Assembly (NCBI RefSeq): GCF_029227915.1
Contig: NC_079876.1
Location: 32,843,828-32,907,827, forward strand
Reading direction: 5' to 3'
Length of the DNA: 64,000 bases
DNA from: Hydractinia symbiolongicarpus
Lineage: Eukaryota > Cnidaria > Hydrozoa > Anthoathecata > Hydractiniidae
Position 1 is the first letter of the stretch. Each line of letters opens with the position of its first letter. Positions 46,600 through 55,762 of this stretch are shown piece after piece. The notes beneath the pieces were generated by a model. It saw only the letters and a list, made by a program, of their open reading frames with translations, searched no databases and was not told the origin of the DNA. A program made the translations under genes and the position numbers.

Positions 46600-48165
46600 T
46601 TTATTTTGGCTAATCTTTTTAGAAGGCCCCTTTTGGCGAGATGAAACACCCTTGGTCTCCACATGGATTTGGGTAATTGCATTAAAGAGTCAGTTGACGA
46701 AACATTGGATTTACGTGCCAGTCAGATACAAAAAGAAGACCTCATACTGATTTTACCGAGATCATTTGCAGTGCAATAAGCAAGTTTGTTGGTAAAACCC
46801 ATTCTTTATAAAAAGGCAGTGCTGGTTCTTGCACAATACCCTCTTGCTCCTACTTCTACTGCGAAGAAATCAACTTTCCAGCCATTAACCATAATCACAT
46901 TCATTAAACAGGAATACTTTGCAACTTTGATGGAGTGCCAAGCATTCATGTTTTCCTCACATGGGCAAGTGAGTTCTACAATAATAACACGCTTAAGGTA
47001 GTTTGAATATAGCACAAGGTCCGGTTTAAGCTCAGAAATGGTAATATGGCTAGGAAACACATAGTTCGAGTGTGTGTCAGCAACGATCTTCCAATCTTTG
47101 GTCAGGTGCAGTATAGCTGACACTTTAGATTTCGTATGTGCCTTTGACACGGGTCTCAGAAAGGTTATTTTGTGACTTTTTTTAGGATGTTCAGAAGGAA
47201 GCTCAAAAATTAACTTCTTCAATAAGTACAGAATCGTGTCTAAAGGTATATCTTCCCTGGGAAAGAGCAGTTTTAGAAGCACTAAGTATGTGCGCTGAAG
47301 TGCAAATTTCTTTGTGACATAGGAAACAAGATGGTTCTGTATTTATTTTCCACCTCCTCAAGTTACTTGGTGAGGGCAGAACATCGTAAGTGGATTGCAG
47401 GCAGAAAGATAAGGGATTAGGAGGAGTTGCTAGGATGTTCTTCCATGAAAGATCAAACTTTACGTAGTTCTCCCATCTTGTCCATTGGCCCTGCACCTGA
47501 AGTTGCAGTGCCTTAGATAGATAGCTTTCCTCGTCAATCACAGCCAATGTAAGTGGTTTTTGGTGGTATTACTTCCACTTTACAATTGCCAAGACCGGTT
47601 CGTCCACGCTTTATAGGACCCCTTATGGTTTTGTACTTTAATTCACCCTCACCTATGTCAACTGCATCGCTCACCTTCCAAGAAACTGCCTTTAAAGATG
47701 GATTGAGTGTTGACAGAATTGGATCTTTGGAGTGTCGAAAAAGTAGGTGACCACTAATCTTTGCGGATTTTAAAATAGAAGTGAGGCTCTTAATGGGCAG
47801 AGGGCAAGGAGAGGAGTCAGCTTATAGGGAGATGTTTGTGATGGAAGGGTGCAAGTTCAGCCATTTTCGTATGAACACTGAAACCTCTTGCTCTAGGCGC
47901 CCAGCAACAAACATCGAAACCTCGTATATTAACAGTGGCCACTGAATTCGCGGGATCAAAAGATGTTGCAAGATCCAAAGTTTTTGAGATCCAGTGTATA
48001 AGGACTTATTAATGACCCAAGCCCTTCTATCAGCTTTTCTTCCAATTCGTTGATGGACTTCCTGGCTGAGATAGAACAATCAATAATCCAGCCTAAAAAT
48101 CGTACTGGCGAGGCATGAATAGATGGGATATACTGTGAGAAATCAATGTCGTTTTAGAACAGTCT
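46600..48165 (-). pseudogene. RT C-terminus, CCHC knuckle and REL endonuclease of an R2-like LINE
   Basis: Frames change at least twice. Near 48150-47822: PVRFLGWIID, then LWILQHLLIPRIQWPLLIYE and VFIRKWLNLHPSI, the RT thumb region. 47820-47560: RHSKDPILSTL, SDAVDIGEGELKYKTI and RGRTGLG. 47547-47203: WKINTEPSCFLCHKEICTSAH (a CCHC-type knuckle whose last cysteine is serine) and ALSQGRYTFRHDSVL. 47282-46806: DWKIVADTHSNYVFP, then ELKPDLVLYS...VIIVELTCPCEEN, the PD-(D/E)xK core, and VEVGARGYCA. After a TAA at 46806 the frame goes on with MRSSFCI and a basic linker. REL domains cut the target DNA in R2/NeSL/R4-type LINEs. Clade not resolved. Confidence 0.8.
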
Positions 48166-48231
48166 TTAGCAGGAACTAGACATTTTTTTATCCATAACTT
48201 TTCATCTGTCCTACTCTGTACAATCTTGTGT

Positions 48232-48570
48232 GACTGGGATAAGAAGTGGAGTCGTCATTCTCTAAAGATAAAACCAGTGCAGTCAAACCCCCTTGCTGAC
48301 ATAATTCTTTGTTTTTTTTTTCTTTATGACTGGGGTAATAAGTGGAGTCCTCACTCTCCAAAGATAGGACCTGGTACAGTCAAACCCCCTTGCTGACATA
48401 ATTCTTTGTTTTGTTTTTTTTTCTTTATGACTGGGGTAATAAGTGGAGTCCTCACTCTTCAAAGATAGGACCTGGTACAGTCAAACCCCCTTGCTGGTGT
48501 AATTTTTACTTTGTTAATCGCTTTTATTTTGACTGGGGTAATAAGTGGAGTCGTCACTCTCCAAAGACAA
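48232..48570. repeat. About 100-bp minisatellite, four units
   Basis: Units start GACTGGGGTAATAAGTGGAG at 48232 (diverged), 48328, 48429 and 48531, each followed by CTCCAAAGA and a CAGTCAAACCCCCTTGCTG tail. Single diverged units stand at 45458 and 43373, next to the other USP copies. This links the 3' modules and shows local tandem expansion here. Confidence 0.85.
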
Positions 48571-48645
48571 GACTACAAAAAAATAAAATAAAAAATAAAA
48601 AATAAAAAAGATAAAAAAATAAAAAAGATAAAAAAATAAGAATAG
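48571..48645. repeat. A-rich simple repeat
   Basis: AAAATAAAAAATAAAAAAG-type simple repeat between the minisatellite and USP copy B. Confidence 0.8.
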
Positions 48646-48689
48646 TCAAACCACCTTGCTGACACAAACCGGAAGTTGTGGTGCAGACT

Positions 48690-49600
48690 GCAATTTACGT
48701 AAGCTCTTCAAGGAAAAGGATGTAAGGTTGTACACTATTTGGCAAGCTTCGTTTGCAGGGGACCACTGCTCTGCCGTTGCAATGAAACCACTTACCATGC
48801 ACTTGGTTATAAGCAGAGTGGTTAATTACAGCCCTTAAGTTGTAACGCTTGCGACAAGACACTTTACTGTCTACAGTGATAGGTACAGAAACGGTGCCCG
48901 GGTAAGATGTGACAGGGGAACAAACCTTAGACACAAGCGCTTTAATTGCAGAACCAAAATTGAACTGCACTCTGCGACCTCTTTTTCAACAGTTGCAGTT
49001 TGGTAACTATTTCAGTAGTGACAGAAGTACGAGTTGACACCTGACAATTCTTCACTCTCCAAAAAGTTATCAATTGAAGATTGTACAGGCGATGTCAAGG
49101 GCAGTTGAAGAAATGCAGTTACTTGCTCAGAGGTGCTAAAATTATTGCAAGCGCTGCAAGTAGTGCAGATTTTAACACGAGTGTTGAATAATCTACCAAA
49201 GAAAGGAAAGGCTAAGGACAACTCTGGTATGAGATACTCAAGAATCTCTAGGGCATCTTGTTGAGAGAACGGATTAAAAGCAGCGCCACTTGCATTAGAA
49301 ACGTGGCCTTTTAATGCATTTAGAAATGAAGAAGGGTTCACTGGAACCTTGGAGGAGGATATTTGCGTAGAATAATTACAAAACTTTTACCTATCGCCAC
49401 ATTGGAATCATTTGCAGAGATGGCTGTGGCGACTGCGGGTAACACATAAAAACATTGCAAGATGGAATTGATGTAACATGTGTTGCCCAAATTTAGCAAG
49501 CCGCTGTTGGTGCCTAGTGATTCTTGTGCAGGCAAGGTAGTGGAGCTTTTTGTAACGCCCTGGGGATTCGTGTCCTTAAAGCTCGTGGTTTAACTTGCTT
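48690..49600 (-). pseudogene. USP-type deubiquitinase domain, copy B
   Basis: Cys box SGLLNLGNTCYINSILQC (cysteine codon 49476-49478), then FNPFSQQDALEILEYLIPEL, a zinc pair CTTCSAC, YFCHY followed by a TGA at about 49012 where a cysteine fits, ILVLQLKR, and a shortened His box (NHSAYNQVHGKWFHCNG...YILFLEEL) lacking the usual GHY. Frameshifts lie near 49370 and 48945. Catalysis is therefore impossible. The N-terminal linker is open back to about 49600 and there meets the opposite-strand LINE at 49629. Same orientation as copies A and C. It is followed on its 3' side by the minisatellite made of the shared 3'-module unit. Confidence 0.85.
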
Positions 49601-49628
49601 GTGACTTGGATGATTTCTTTGAAAACAG

Positions 49629-51218
49629 TTGGTATCAATTGAGCGGTATGATGTCTTCCTCATTGTCCTGCATTTTTCGCTGGTTGAACAGCCTGATGTT
49701 CTCAAAGTCATCAAAGACATGGATGCAAAGAAATCTTCTGTTAGTGGTGATTTTCCAGTTTTTATGTTGAAAAAGTTTATTCATATCTTTGTTCCTATCC
49801 TCACTAATATTATAAATTTTTGTTTACAGTCTAATATTTTTCCTGATGATCTAAAACTTGCAGAGGTTATACCTGTTTTTAAGAAGGATGACTGTAATGA
49901 TAAGGAGAACTATAGACCTGTTAGCTTGCTTCCCTGTTTATCAAAAGTTTTTGAAAGAATTATTCTTAATCAAATGCACACTTTTATGCATGACAAACTC
50001 AGCCCTCATCTATCAGGCTTCAGAAAGGGTTATAATACACAATATGCTCTCATTCGAATGATTGAACAATGGAAAAGCACACTTGATAATAAGGGTGTAG
50101 TTGGAGCAGTGCTAATGGACCTTTCAAAAGCTTTTGATACTATCAACCATGATTTGCTTATTGCAAAGCTGCATGCCTATGGTTTTTCTGAATCTTCTTT
50201 ATTATTTATTCACTCATACTTGAAAAATCGTTTTCAGAGAACCAGAATAAATTCTTCTTTTAGCGAATGGCTTCCTCTTCAAGTTGGAGTTCCACAAGGA
50301 TCAATCTTAGGACCTCCTTTCTTCAATTATTCTATAAACGATTTATTCTGGTTCATTATTCAATCATCCCTTTGTAACTTTGCAGATGATAACACCTTAT
50401 ATGCTTGTGAAAATTCATTAGAAGATGTAAAACAAACACTGCTTACTAATTTGGTCATAGTTAATAATTGGTTTTATGAAAATTACTTAGCAATAAATTT
50501 GAAAAAGTATCAATATATTGTATTAGGTCATCACGATGAAAGTTTGATATTTAACCATTTGAAAATTGCGTGTAAATCGTCTGTAGTGCTTCTTGGTGTT
50601 ACGATTGACTCGAGACTAAACTTTCATTCGCATGTCAAGAACATCTGTAATAAGGCTAGTAGGAAACTCAACGTGCTTCAAAGGATATCTTCCTTTTTGA
50701 CACCCAAGATGAAGCGTTTTCTCTTCAATTCATTTATTTTGTCTCAGTTTTCTTACTGTCCCTTAGTATGGATGTTTTGTGGAAAAGTTGCGAATGATCG
50801 AATCAATCGTATTCATGAACGTTGTCTAAGAATCATACAGGAAGATATAAATGGCAGTTACGATGAACTTTTATCTTTATGTAATGTTAAAAATATTCAC
50901 ATCATCAATTTACAGAATTTAATGAAAGAGGTTTACAAATTTTTAAATGGATTGTCACCTCTATATATGAACGAGATATTTTCTGTTAGGGAAAACAAGT
51001 ACAACCTTCGTTGCTTTAATTTGATCAGGCGACCAACTTGTCGGACAACGTACTATGGCTTAAATACTTTATCAAATATTGCAGGGAAGCTATGGATATC
51101 TGTGCCTGACGCTACAAAGAATGCTCCTTCTCTCGAAGCCTTCCGTAGCTCAATAAAATTTTGGGAAGGTGATGTTTGCACCTGTAAAATATGCATGGAT
51201 ATACCATACATATTTTAA
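49629..51218 (+). CDS. LINE reverse transcriptase, intact but truncated frame
   Basis: 529 codons are open. RT blocks in order: VIPVFKKDDCNDKENYRPVS, LSGFRKGYNTQYAL, DLSKAFDTINHDLL, VGVPQGSILGPPFF, NFADDNTLY (catalytic; FADD rather than YADD), VVLLGVTIDSRLNFHSH and the thumb SQFSYCPLVWMF. No endonuclease domain is present, because the copy is cut at its 5' side; the listed first residues are simply where the frame opens. Unlike most frames in the window it has no stop or shift, suggesting a rather recent insertion. It lies back to back with USP copy B. Confidence 0.9.
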   Translation: MVSIERYDVFLIVLHFSLVEQPDVLKVIKDMDAKKSSVSGDFPVFMLKKFIHIFVPILTNIINFCLQSNIFPDDLKLAEVIPVFKKDDCNDKENYRPVSLLPCLSKVFERIILNQMHTFMHDKLSPHLSGFRKGYNTQYALIRMIEQWKSTLDNKGVVGAVLMDLSKAFDTINHDLLIAKLHAYGFSESSLLFIHSYLKNRFQRTRINSSFSEWLPLQVGVPQGSILGPPFFNYSINDLFWFIIQSSLCNFADDNTLYACENSLEDVKQTLLTNLVIVNNWFYENYLAINLKKYQYIVLGHHDESLIFNHLKIACKSSVVLLGVTIDSRLNFHSHVKNICNKASRKLNVLQRISSFLTPKMKRFLFNSFILSQFSYCPLVWMFCGKVANDRINRIHERCLRIIQEDINGSYDELLSLCNVKNIHIINLQNLMKEVYKFLNGLSPLYMNEIFSVRENKYNLRCFNLIRRPTCRTTYYGLNTLSNIAGKLWISVPDATKNAPSLEAFRSSIKFWEGDVCTCKICMDIPYIF

Positions 51219-51366
51219 CTATACTTATTTATTTATTTATTTTTCTTATTTTTTATCGCTGTTTGTCTTGTTTTACGTTTTGTTGTCGATTTAAATTAGT
51301 TATTTAAATACTATTGTATCTATCGACGTTAAATAAAGAGAAAATCAAAAAATCAAAAATCAAAAT
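49629..51366 (+). mobile_element. 5'-truncated CR1/L2-like LINE
   Basis: Contains an RT frame, a 3' UTR with AATAAAG near 51335, and a short tandem tail of ATCAAAAA units ending about 51366. Everything upstream of the RT N-terminal region is missing. The C-terminus (CTCKIC cluster) matches the family of the 27.4-kb LINE, but protein divergence shows a separate lineage. Confidence 0.85.
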
Positions 51367-51567
51367 ATAGGACACTTTACACGTTTCCTTACTACATTCA
51401 TCTTTACTTATTATGAACAAGCTTTTTTACACTACGTGTATTTGGAAACCTTTATTGTAACAAACAAACTTCACAGGTGAAGTCTGACAATTATTTTGTG
51501 ACACATAAAAAACAAGGACATATTAATGGTCTCTGTTAAGTTACCCAAATGTCTTTAATTTTGATCT
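51219..51567. other. LINE 3' UTR and short spacer
   Basis: T-rich 3' UTR to about 51366, then 200 bp with no feature that I can support before the IS3EU target site. Confidence 0.5.
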
Positions 51568-51896
51568 CTTTTTTACGATGGCCCACAAGGGTCACAGTGC
51601 GAGAATTTTTTATACACTGCGCGAGAATTCTAAAATGTGCGAGAATTTTCCACTACACTGCGCGAGAGCTTATAAACTATGCGAGAATTTTTTTGTACAC
51701 TGCGCGAGAATATTCAACAATGCGCGAGAATTTCCAAATATTGCGAGAAAATTTATATAGACTGGACGAAAAAATATTTTAAATATCGCAGGCCTACATA
51801 TCATCGATCTGGTCTTTAAAATTAATTTTCTTTCGCGCTTTTTTTCTCTTTTAATGGAAACAGCATGGACTTTCGAAAGCATAGCTCGAAGCCATA

Positions 51897-53070
51897 ATGC
51901 CTATACCAACGCACTTGCCATGCATTTCAGTGAGTGTTAACAGTGATCGTGATTCTTTGATATCGCAATACTTCTCTAAAGACATGACAAATCTTGAAAT
52001 AATATCTTTTCTTGCAATTCATCACAGTATTTACAAAAGTTTGTCAACATTGAAAAGAAGTTTAAGAAAAATGGGCTTGAGACGACGCAATTGGTCAGTA
52101 CGAGTCCAGAGAGGAAGTGATTCAAGCGATTTCAAGTGAATTGACTGGAAGTGGAAAGTCACTAGGTATTATAGCATGAGTATACGAACAGGACTTAAAT
52201 TTTTTAATGTCTTGTTCCCAAGCATTTTCTACCAGGCGTGAAAACTGTTATTACAGTTGTTTACTTTTTTTAGGCTATTTTTTATGGCACTTGGACAGGC
52301 ATGACAAACTGAAGCCCTACGGTTTCAGTATACACGGTTGTATTGACGGGTTTTCCCGCCGATTAATTTGGCTCGAAGTTGGACCCACAAATAAACGACC
52401 AGAAGTTGTTGCCAACTATTTCTTAGAAGCTGTAACCCAGTTGAACAGACTACCTACTAGAATAAGAAGCGACGACGGGACCGAGAACAGCATAATCGAG
52501 GCCATTCAGATATGCATGAGGGCTGATCACACGGATGAGTATGCTGGTCTCGGCAGTTTCATCGTGGGATCCTCTCCGAACAATCAAAGGATTGAATGTT
52601 TTTGGTCGCAGTTGGCCAAGGATAGACCAATGTGGTGGAGAGAGTTTTTTGCAGAGCTTTCTGGGATGGGCTATTTGGATGGTGGCAATGTATTGATTGC
52701 TCAATGCGCTCGTTTTTGTTTCATGCACTTGATTCGAAAAGATTTAGATGATATGGCGGTGCGCTGGAATCAACATATCATTGCACCGAGCAGAGGTTCA
52801 ACCCTACCACGCGGACGTCAGATACCTTACATTTTATACCAGAGCTATACAATAGCAAATCATACAAGAAATTTGTTGACATTAGTGACATCAGCGAATT
52901 CAACGATCCTACATTTGCTATTGCTGTTGCAGACAACGAGCCTGAGTTTATTGAATTTGCAGACACAGTCCTTGCAATGAAAGGACACCCAAATGGACGT
53001 CCAAGTACAATTCAGCAAGCCTTAGAAATATACTTTCTTTTACTTGATGCTGTAGCAGAATTTATGTAGA
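51897..53070 (+). pseudogene. IS3EU-type DDE transposase, frameshifted
   Basis: N-terminal helix-turn-helix-like part: LISQYFSKDMTNLEIISFL, then LKRSLRKMGLRRRN, shifting frame near 52120 to EEVIQAISSELTGSGKSLG. After a gap (an intron or lesion; acceptor-like TTTTTTAG at about 52272) comes an integrase-type core: FLWHLDRHDKLKPYG with the first aspartate, HGCIDGFSRRLIWLEV, IRSDDGTEN with the second, and NQRIECFWS with the glutamate. Another frameshift near 52815 leads to the C-terminal part LHFIPELYNS...TVLAMKGHPNGRP, ending at 53070. All three acidic residues are present, but the frame is not continuous. Confidence 0.8.
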
Positions 53071-53121
53071 TAACAATGTAACAAGTTGGTGTTGAAAAAT
53101 ACAGATGTAATCTTGAAATCT

Positions 53122-54590
53122 TCAATCTTGAAACAAAATGTTTAATACATTTGAAACAGCTGTATTAAAAGTTAAAATAAAAAACAAAATAGAAGAATGG
53201 TCCATTATCAATGATAAAAAGCACTGATTCAGCTTCATTAAAAATAAACCATGTAATAAAGATAATGACACAAATTTTCCAAAAAACATATATTGATCTT
53301 CTGTTAACTTTTGCAGATCATGGATGAAAAATTCATTATTTTGACGGCCATATGTAAGTTTACCAATTGTGCTTTGATAAAATAGCGATATTAACTCACG
53401 AGTAGGACCACCTGTGTCTACACCAGCTTCCTTACCACCCATACTGGTGAATTCTACCTTGAAAGGAGACAATTCAGCATCTGAAAAAAACACCTCCATT
53501 TTTTGCATAACATCATTAAACACATCTTCTTCTGATATTAAAAGTTACTTTACTTTTTTTCATGAACTTCGCTGACAAAACATTCAACTCTTTCTCCAAG
53601 TTTAATTTTGGTGAATTACTAGATAAAGCTTTAATACGTTGTTCTCGCAAATTTTCGATAGATCTGTCAGTAATATTTTCATTGGATGGTTCTTCGGATG
53701 TTGATCCACCTTCAGAGTCAAATGAATTCTTTTGACTATCTTTCTGCAATGACTGTTCAAACTCCTTATCTTGCTTACATCTGATGCAAAACCTGAAGTA
53801 AGTGCCTGAGCATGTGTCACAAATTTTTTCTTTTCAAAGCAGGACCAGCAGCAGTAATAGAGTGACATACAATCGTCATTGTAATCATAATCAAAATAAT
53901 TTTCAAGCTCTGGACCATTATCATTTAAACTAGTTCTCAAAACAAACCATGTTTTTGATGGAAACAAACCCCTTTCTTTAAGATAATCTGGAATACTGTC
54001 CCGTAAGTTGACTGTAGTACCGGTAACATCTTCCAGTTTTGCAGTCACTTCTAGTCGGTCTTCATTGAAACAGTTCTTTCCACACACACCAAAATAAACA
54101 TCCAGACTTTTGGTCAATAAATGCTCGAAAGTTTGATTCTCCTGATTTAAAGCAATGAAACGGCTTCCTCCTCCCTCTGCTTGTTTCACATTTATCCAAT
54201 TTCCTCCAACCTCTCTCATCCACCTTACTTGGATTCTAATATCCTTTTTATTTGTTGAAGCATTGCCAGCAGCACGAACATTTTTTTGGTTATCTTTGTC
54301 AACAAAGTGTTCAATCTGGTAGTGATGTTTCCATGTCTCTTCTGTTCGTTCTTGATATCACTGGATTCTCCATTACAAGCTTGGTCTTGGTCTTGTTTTG
54401 ACAAAATACTCCTTTCAATTTCTTCTTTCACCTCTTTCCTGACTTCTTCCTTAACTTCTTCCCTCACTAAACGTCTGAGTACAGAATCCATTTTGAATTT
54501 GGAAAACAAACAGAACAACTTTGCTCTCACCCCGAGATACCTAAATAAATCCTCCATAAATGGTATGGGAGGCGCTGTGGTGGAGTTCAA
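53122..54590 (-). pseudogene. HECT ubiquitin-ligase-like accessory gene, truncated
   Basis: The N-terminal part has a charged coiled-coil stretch (REEVKEEVRKEVKEEIE). A frameshift near 54290 leads to RWMREVGGNW and GGGSRFIALNQ, a conserved opening of element-borne HECT genes in animals. Then CWSCFEKKKF, a serine-rich acidic linker, frameshifts near 53755 and 53525, and the start of a HECT N-lobe: VEFTSMGGKEAGVDTGGPTR, then YMFFGKFVSLSLLHG. The sequence then departs from the family, so the E2-binding remainder and the C-lobe with the catalytic cysteine are missing. A working HECT enzyme passes ubiquitin from E2 to a target; this copy cannot. It lies 51 bp from the convergent transposase end, so the deletion may be internal to the element. 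Confidence 0.8.
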
Positions 54591-54830
54591 CCTCGGTTCC
54601 AGGATACTGCAGATAAACTTCAGACCAAGGTCTGTAAAATAGCATAAATTTGATTTTCATAAGAAACTTTCTAACACAAATATAAATTCTCGCGCACAGT
54701 TTCGAAATTCTCGCGCACAACAGTTAGATTTCTCGCGCAGTGTAGCAGAAAATTCTCGCACATTTTAGAATTCTCGCGCAGTGTATAAAAAATTCTCGCA
54801 CTGTGACCCTTGTGGGCCATCGTACTTTTT

Positions 54831-55384
54831 CTAATGCCACTGCATTTGGAATTTTTAGGCGAAGTCCGGTCGAATTACCAAAATTAGTTTGCAAAAAAAA
54901 CTGAACCTATTGATAAAAGTATTTGCATTAAGTTTATATTATACACTGCTATACTCGTATTCTGGATATCTCGAACAGTTGTATATCAATTCGCGCGTAC
55001 TCTTCAGGGAAATGTAACTCAAGTTGTTGAGCACGTACTTTATATTATTCAAAAAATCCGCGGAGTAGTAGTAGGAGGAGTCGCGGCTGTAATTAAAACG
55101 GGATACGCTACGCTCTCCGGTAATTATACAAAATTTAAGTGACGTTACAGTGTTATTTCCGCTGGAAGTTTGTTTAAGTTCTCAAAAAATCCGACCTAAA
55201 GTCTCCGGGGTTGGATTGTTGCACCAGTGACTTAAATACTGCCCTAGTTAATGTGAAAGATATTCTTACGTACCTTCGCAGCCAATTTTATTGATTGCTA
55301 TGGCGTTTTTTTAGGATTCAGCAATAGACATATTCGTGTAGCAAAACTAATATCGTCGCAAACGGTGAACATACACCGTCACCA
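54831..55384. other. Non-coding
   Basis: No gene or repeat that I can support, apart from the LINE tail that follows. Confidence 0.4.
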
Positions 55385-55420
55385 TCAATTATAAGTAGTA
55401 AGTAAGTAAAGTAAGTAAAT

Positions 55421-55762
55421 ATGTATTCTGTTTGAAGAATAAAGTTACAACTAAGTATACACAAATACAACCACAAGGGTTTTCTAAGCCGTGTACACCA
55501 TATAAATATATAAACTTTCTTTTTTAAAAACTATATACATTTAAAAAAAAAATGTTATGGGGGTGGGGGAACCGAGAAAAGAGCAAAAAGGGGAGTGTTT
55601 TTCTTTGACAATAAACTTAAATAAGTTATAAAATTAAAGGAATAGGTATTGAAAGATTACAAAAACTATTGAGTAGTATTGGTAATACTTTGAGCAAATG
55701 ATGTTGTTTATAAATACTAATAATATATTATATAGTATCGCATAAAAAATATGTTTGATATA
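55421..55762 (-). other. 3' UTR of the LINE
   Basis: Non-coding; includes a purine-rich stretch near 55540-55600 on the plus strand (GGGGGTGGGGGAACC). Confidence 0.5.

Larger units (their letters stand above)
45250..48180 (-). mobile_element. 5'-truncated LINE with R2-type endonuclease and C-terminal USP domain
   Basis: On the minus strand, in order: RT thumb, CCHC knuckle, restriction-like endonuclease (REL), short linker, USP deubiquitinase (45709-46590), then a 3' module with the structured element and the GACTGGGGTAATAAG unit. The RT catalytic core is missing, as expected from 5' truncation during target-primed reverse transcription. The linker frame and the USP frame differ by one base in a T7 run (46556-46562). 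USP-C and USP-B nearby also consist of USP sequence followed by related 3' modules. Alternative: a LINE fragment that happens to abut a host USP pseudogene. Confidence 0.55.
51574..54824. mobile_element. IS3EU-type DNA transposon, 3251 bp
   Basis: The ends TACGATGGCCCACAAGGGTC and its exact reverse complement begin inverted repeats that stay alike for more than 100 bp. Subterminal units of the form CACTGCGCGAGAATT are repeated on both sides (51597-51750 and 54680-54800). Flanks are CTTTTT at 51568-51573 and CTTTTT at 54825-54830, a perfect 6-bp duplication. TAY...RTA ends and a 6-bp duplication fit the IS3EU superfamily as I know it. Inside are a plus-strand DDE transposase gene and a convergent minus-strand HECT gene. 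Nearly identical TIRs suggest young age, yet both genes are broken, so this copy was probably moved in trans. Confidence 0.85.

Noticed and set aside
49514-49720. Arg-rich minus-strand frame over the start of the LINE
   Set aside because: Antisense shadow of the RT frame on the plus strand.
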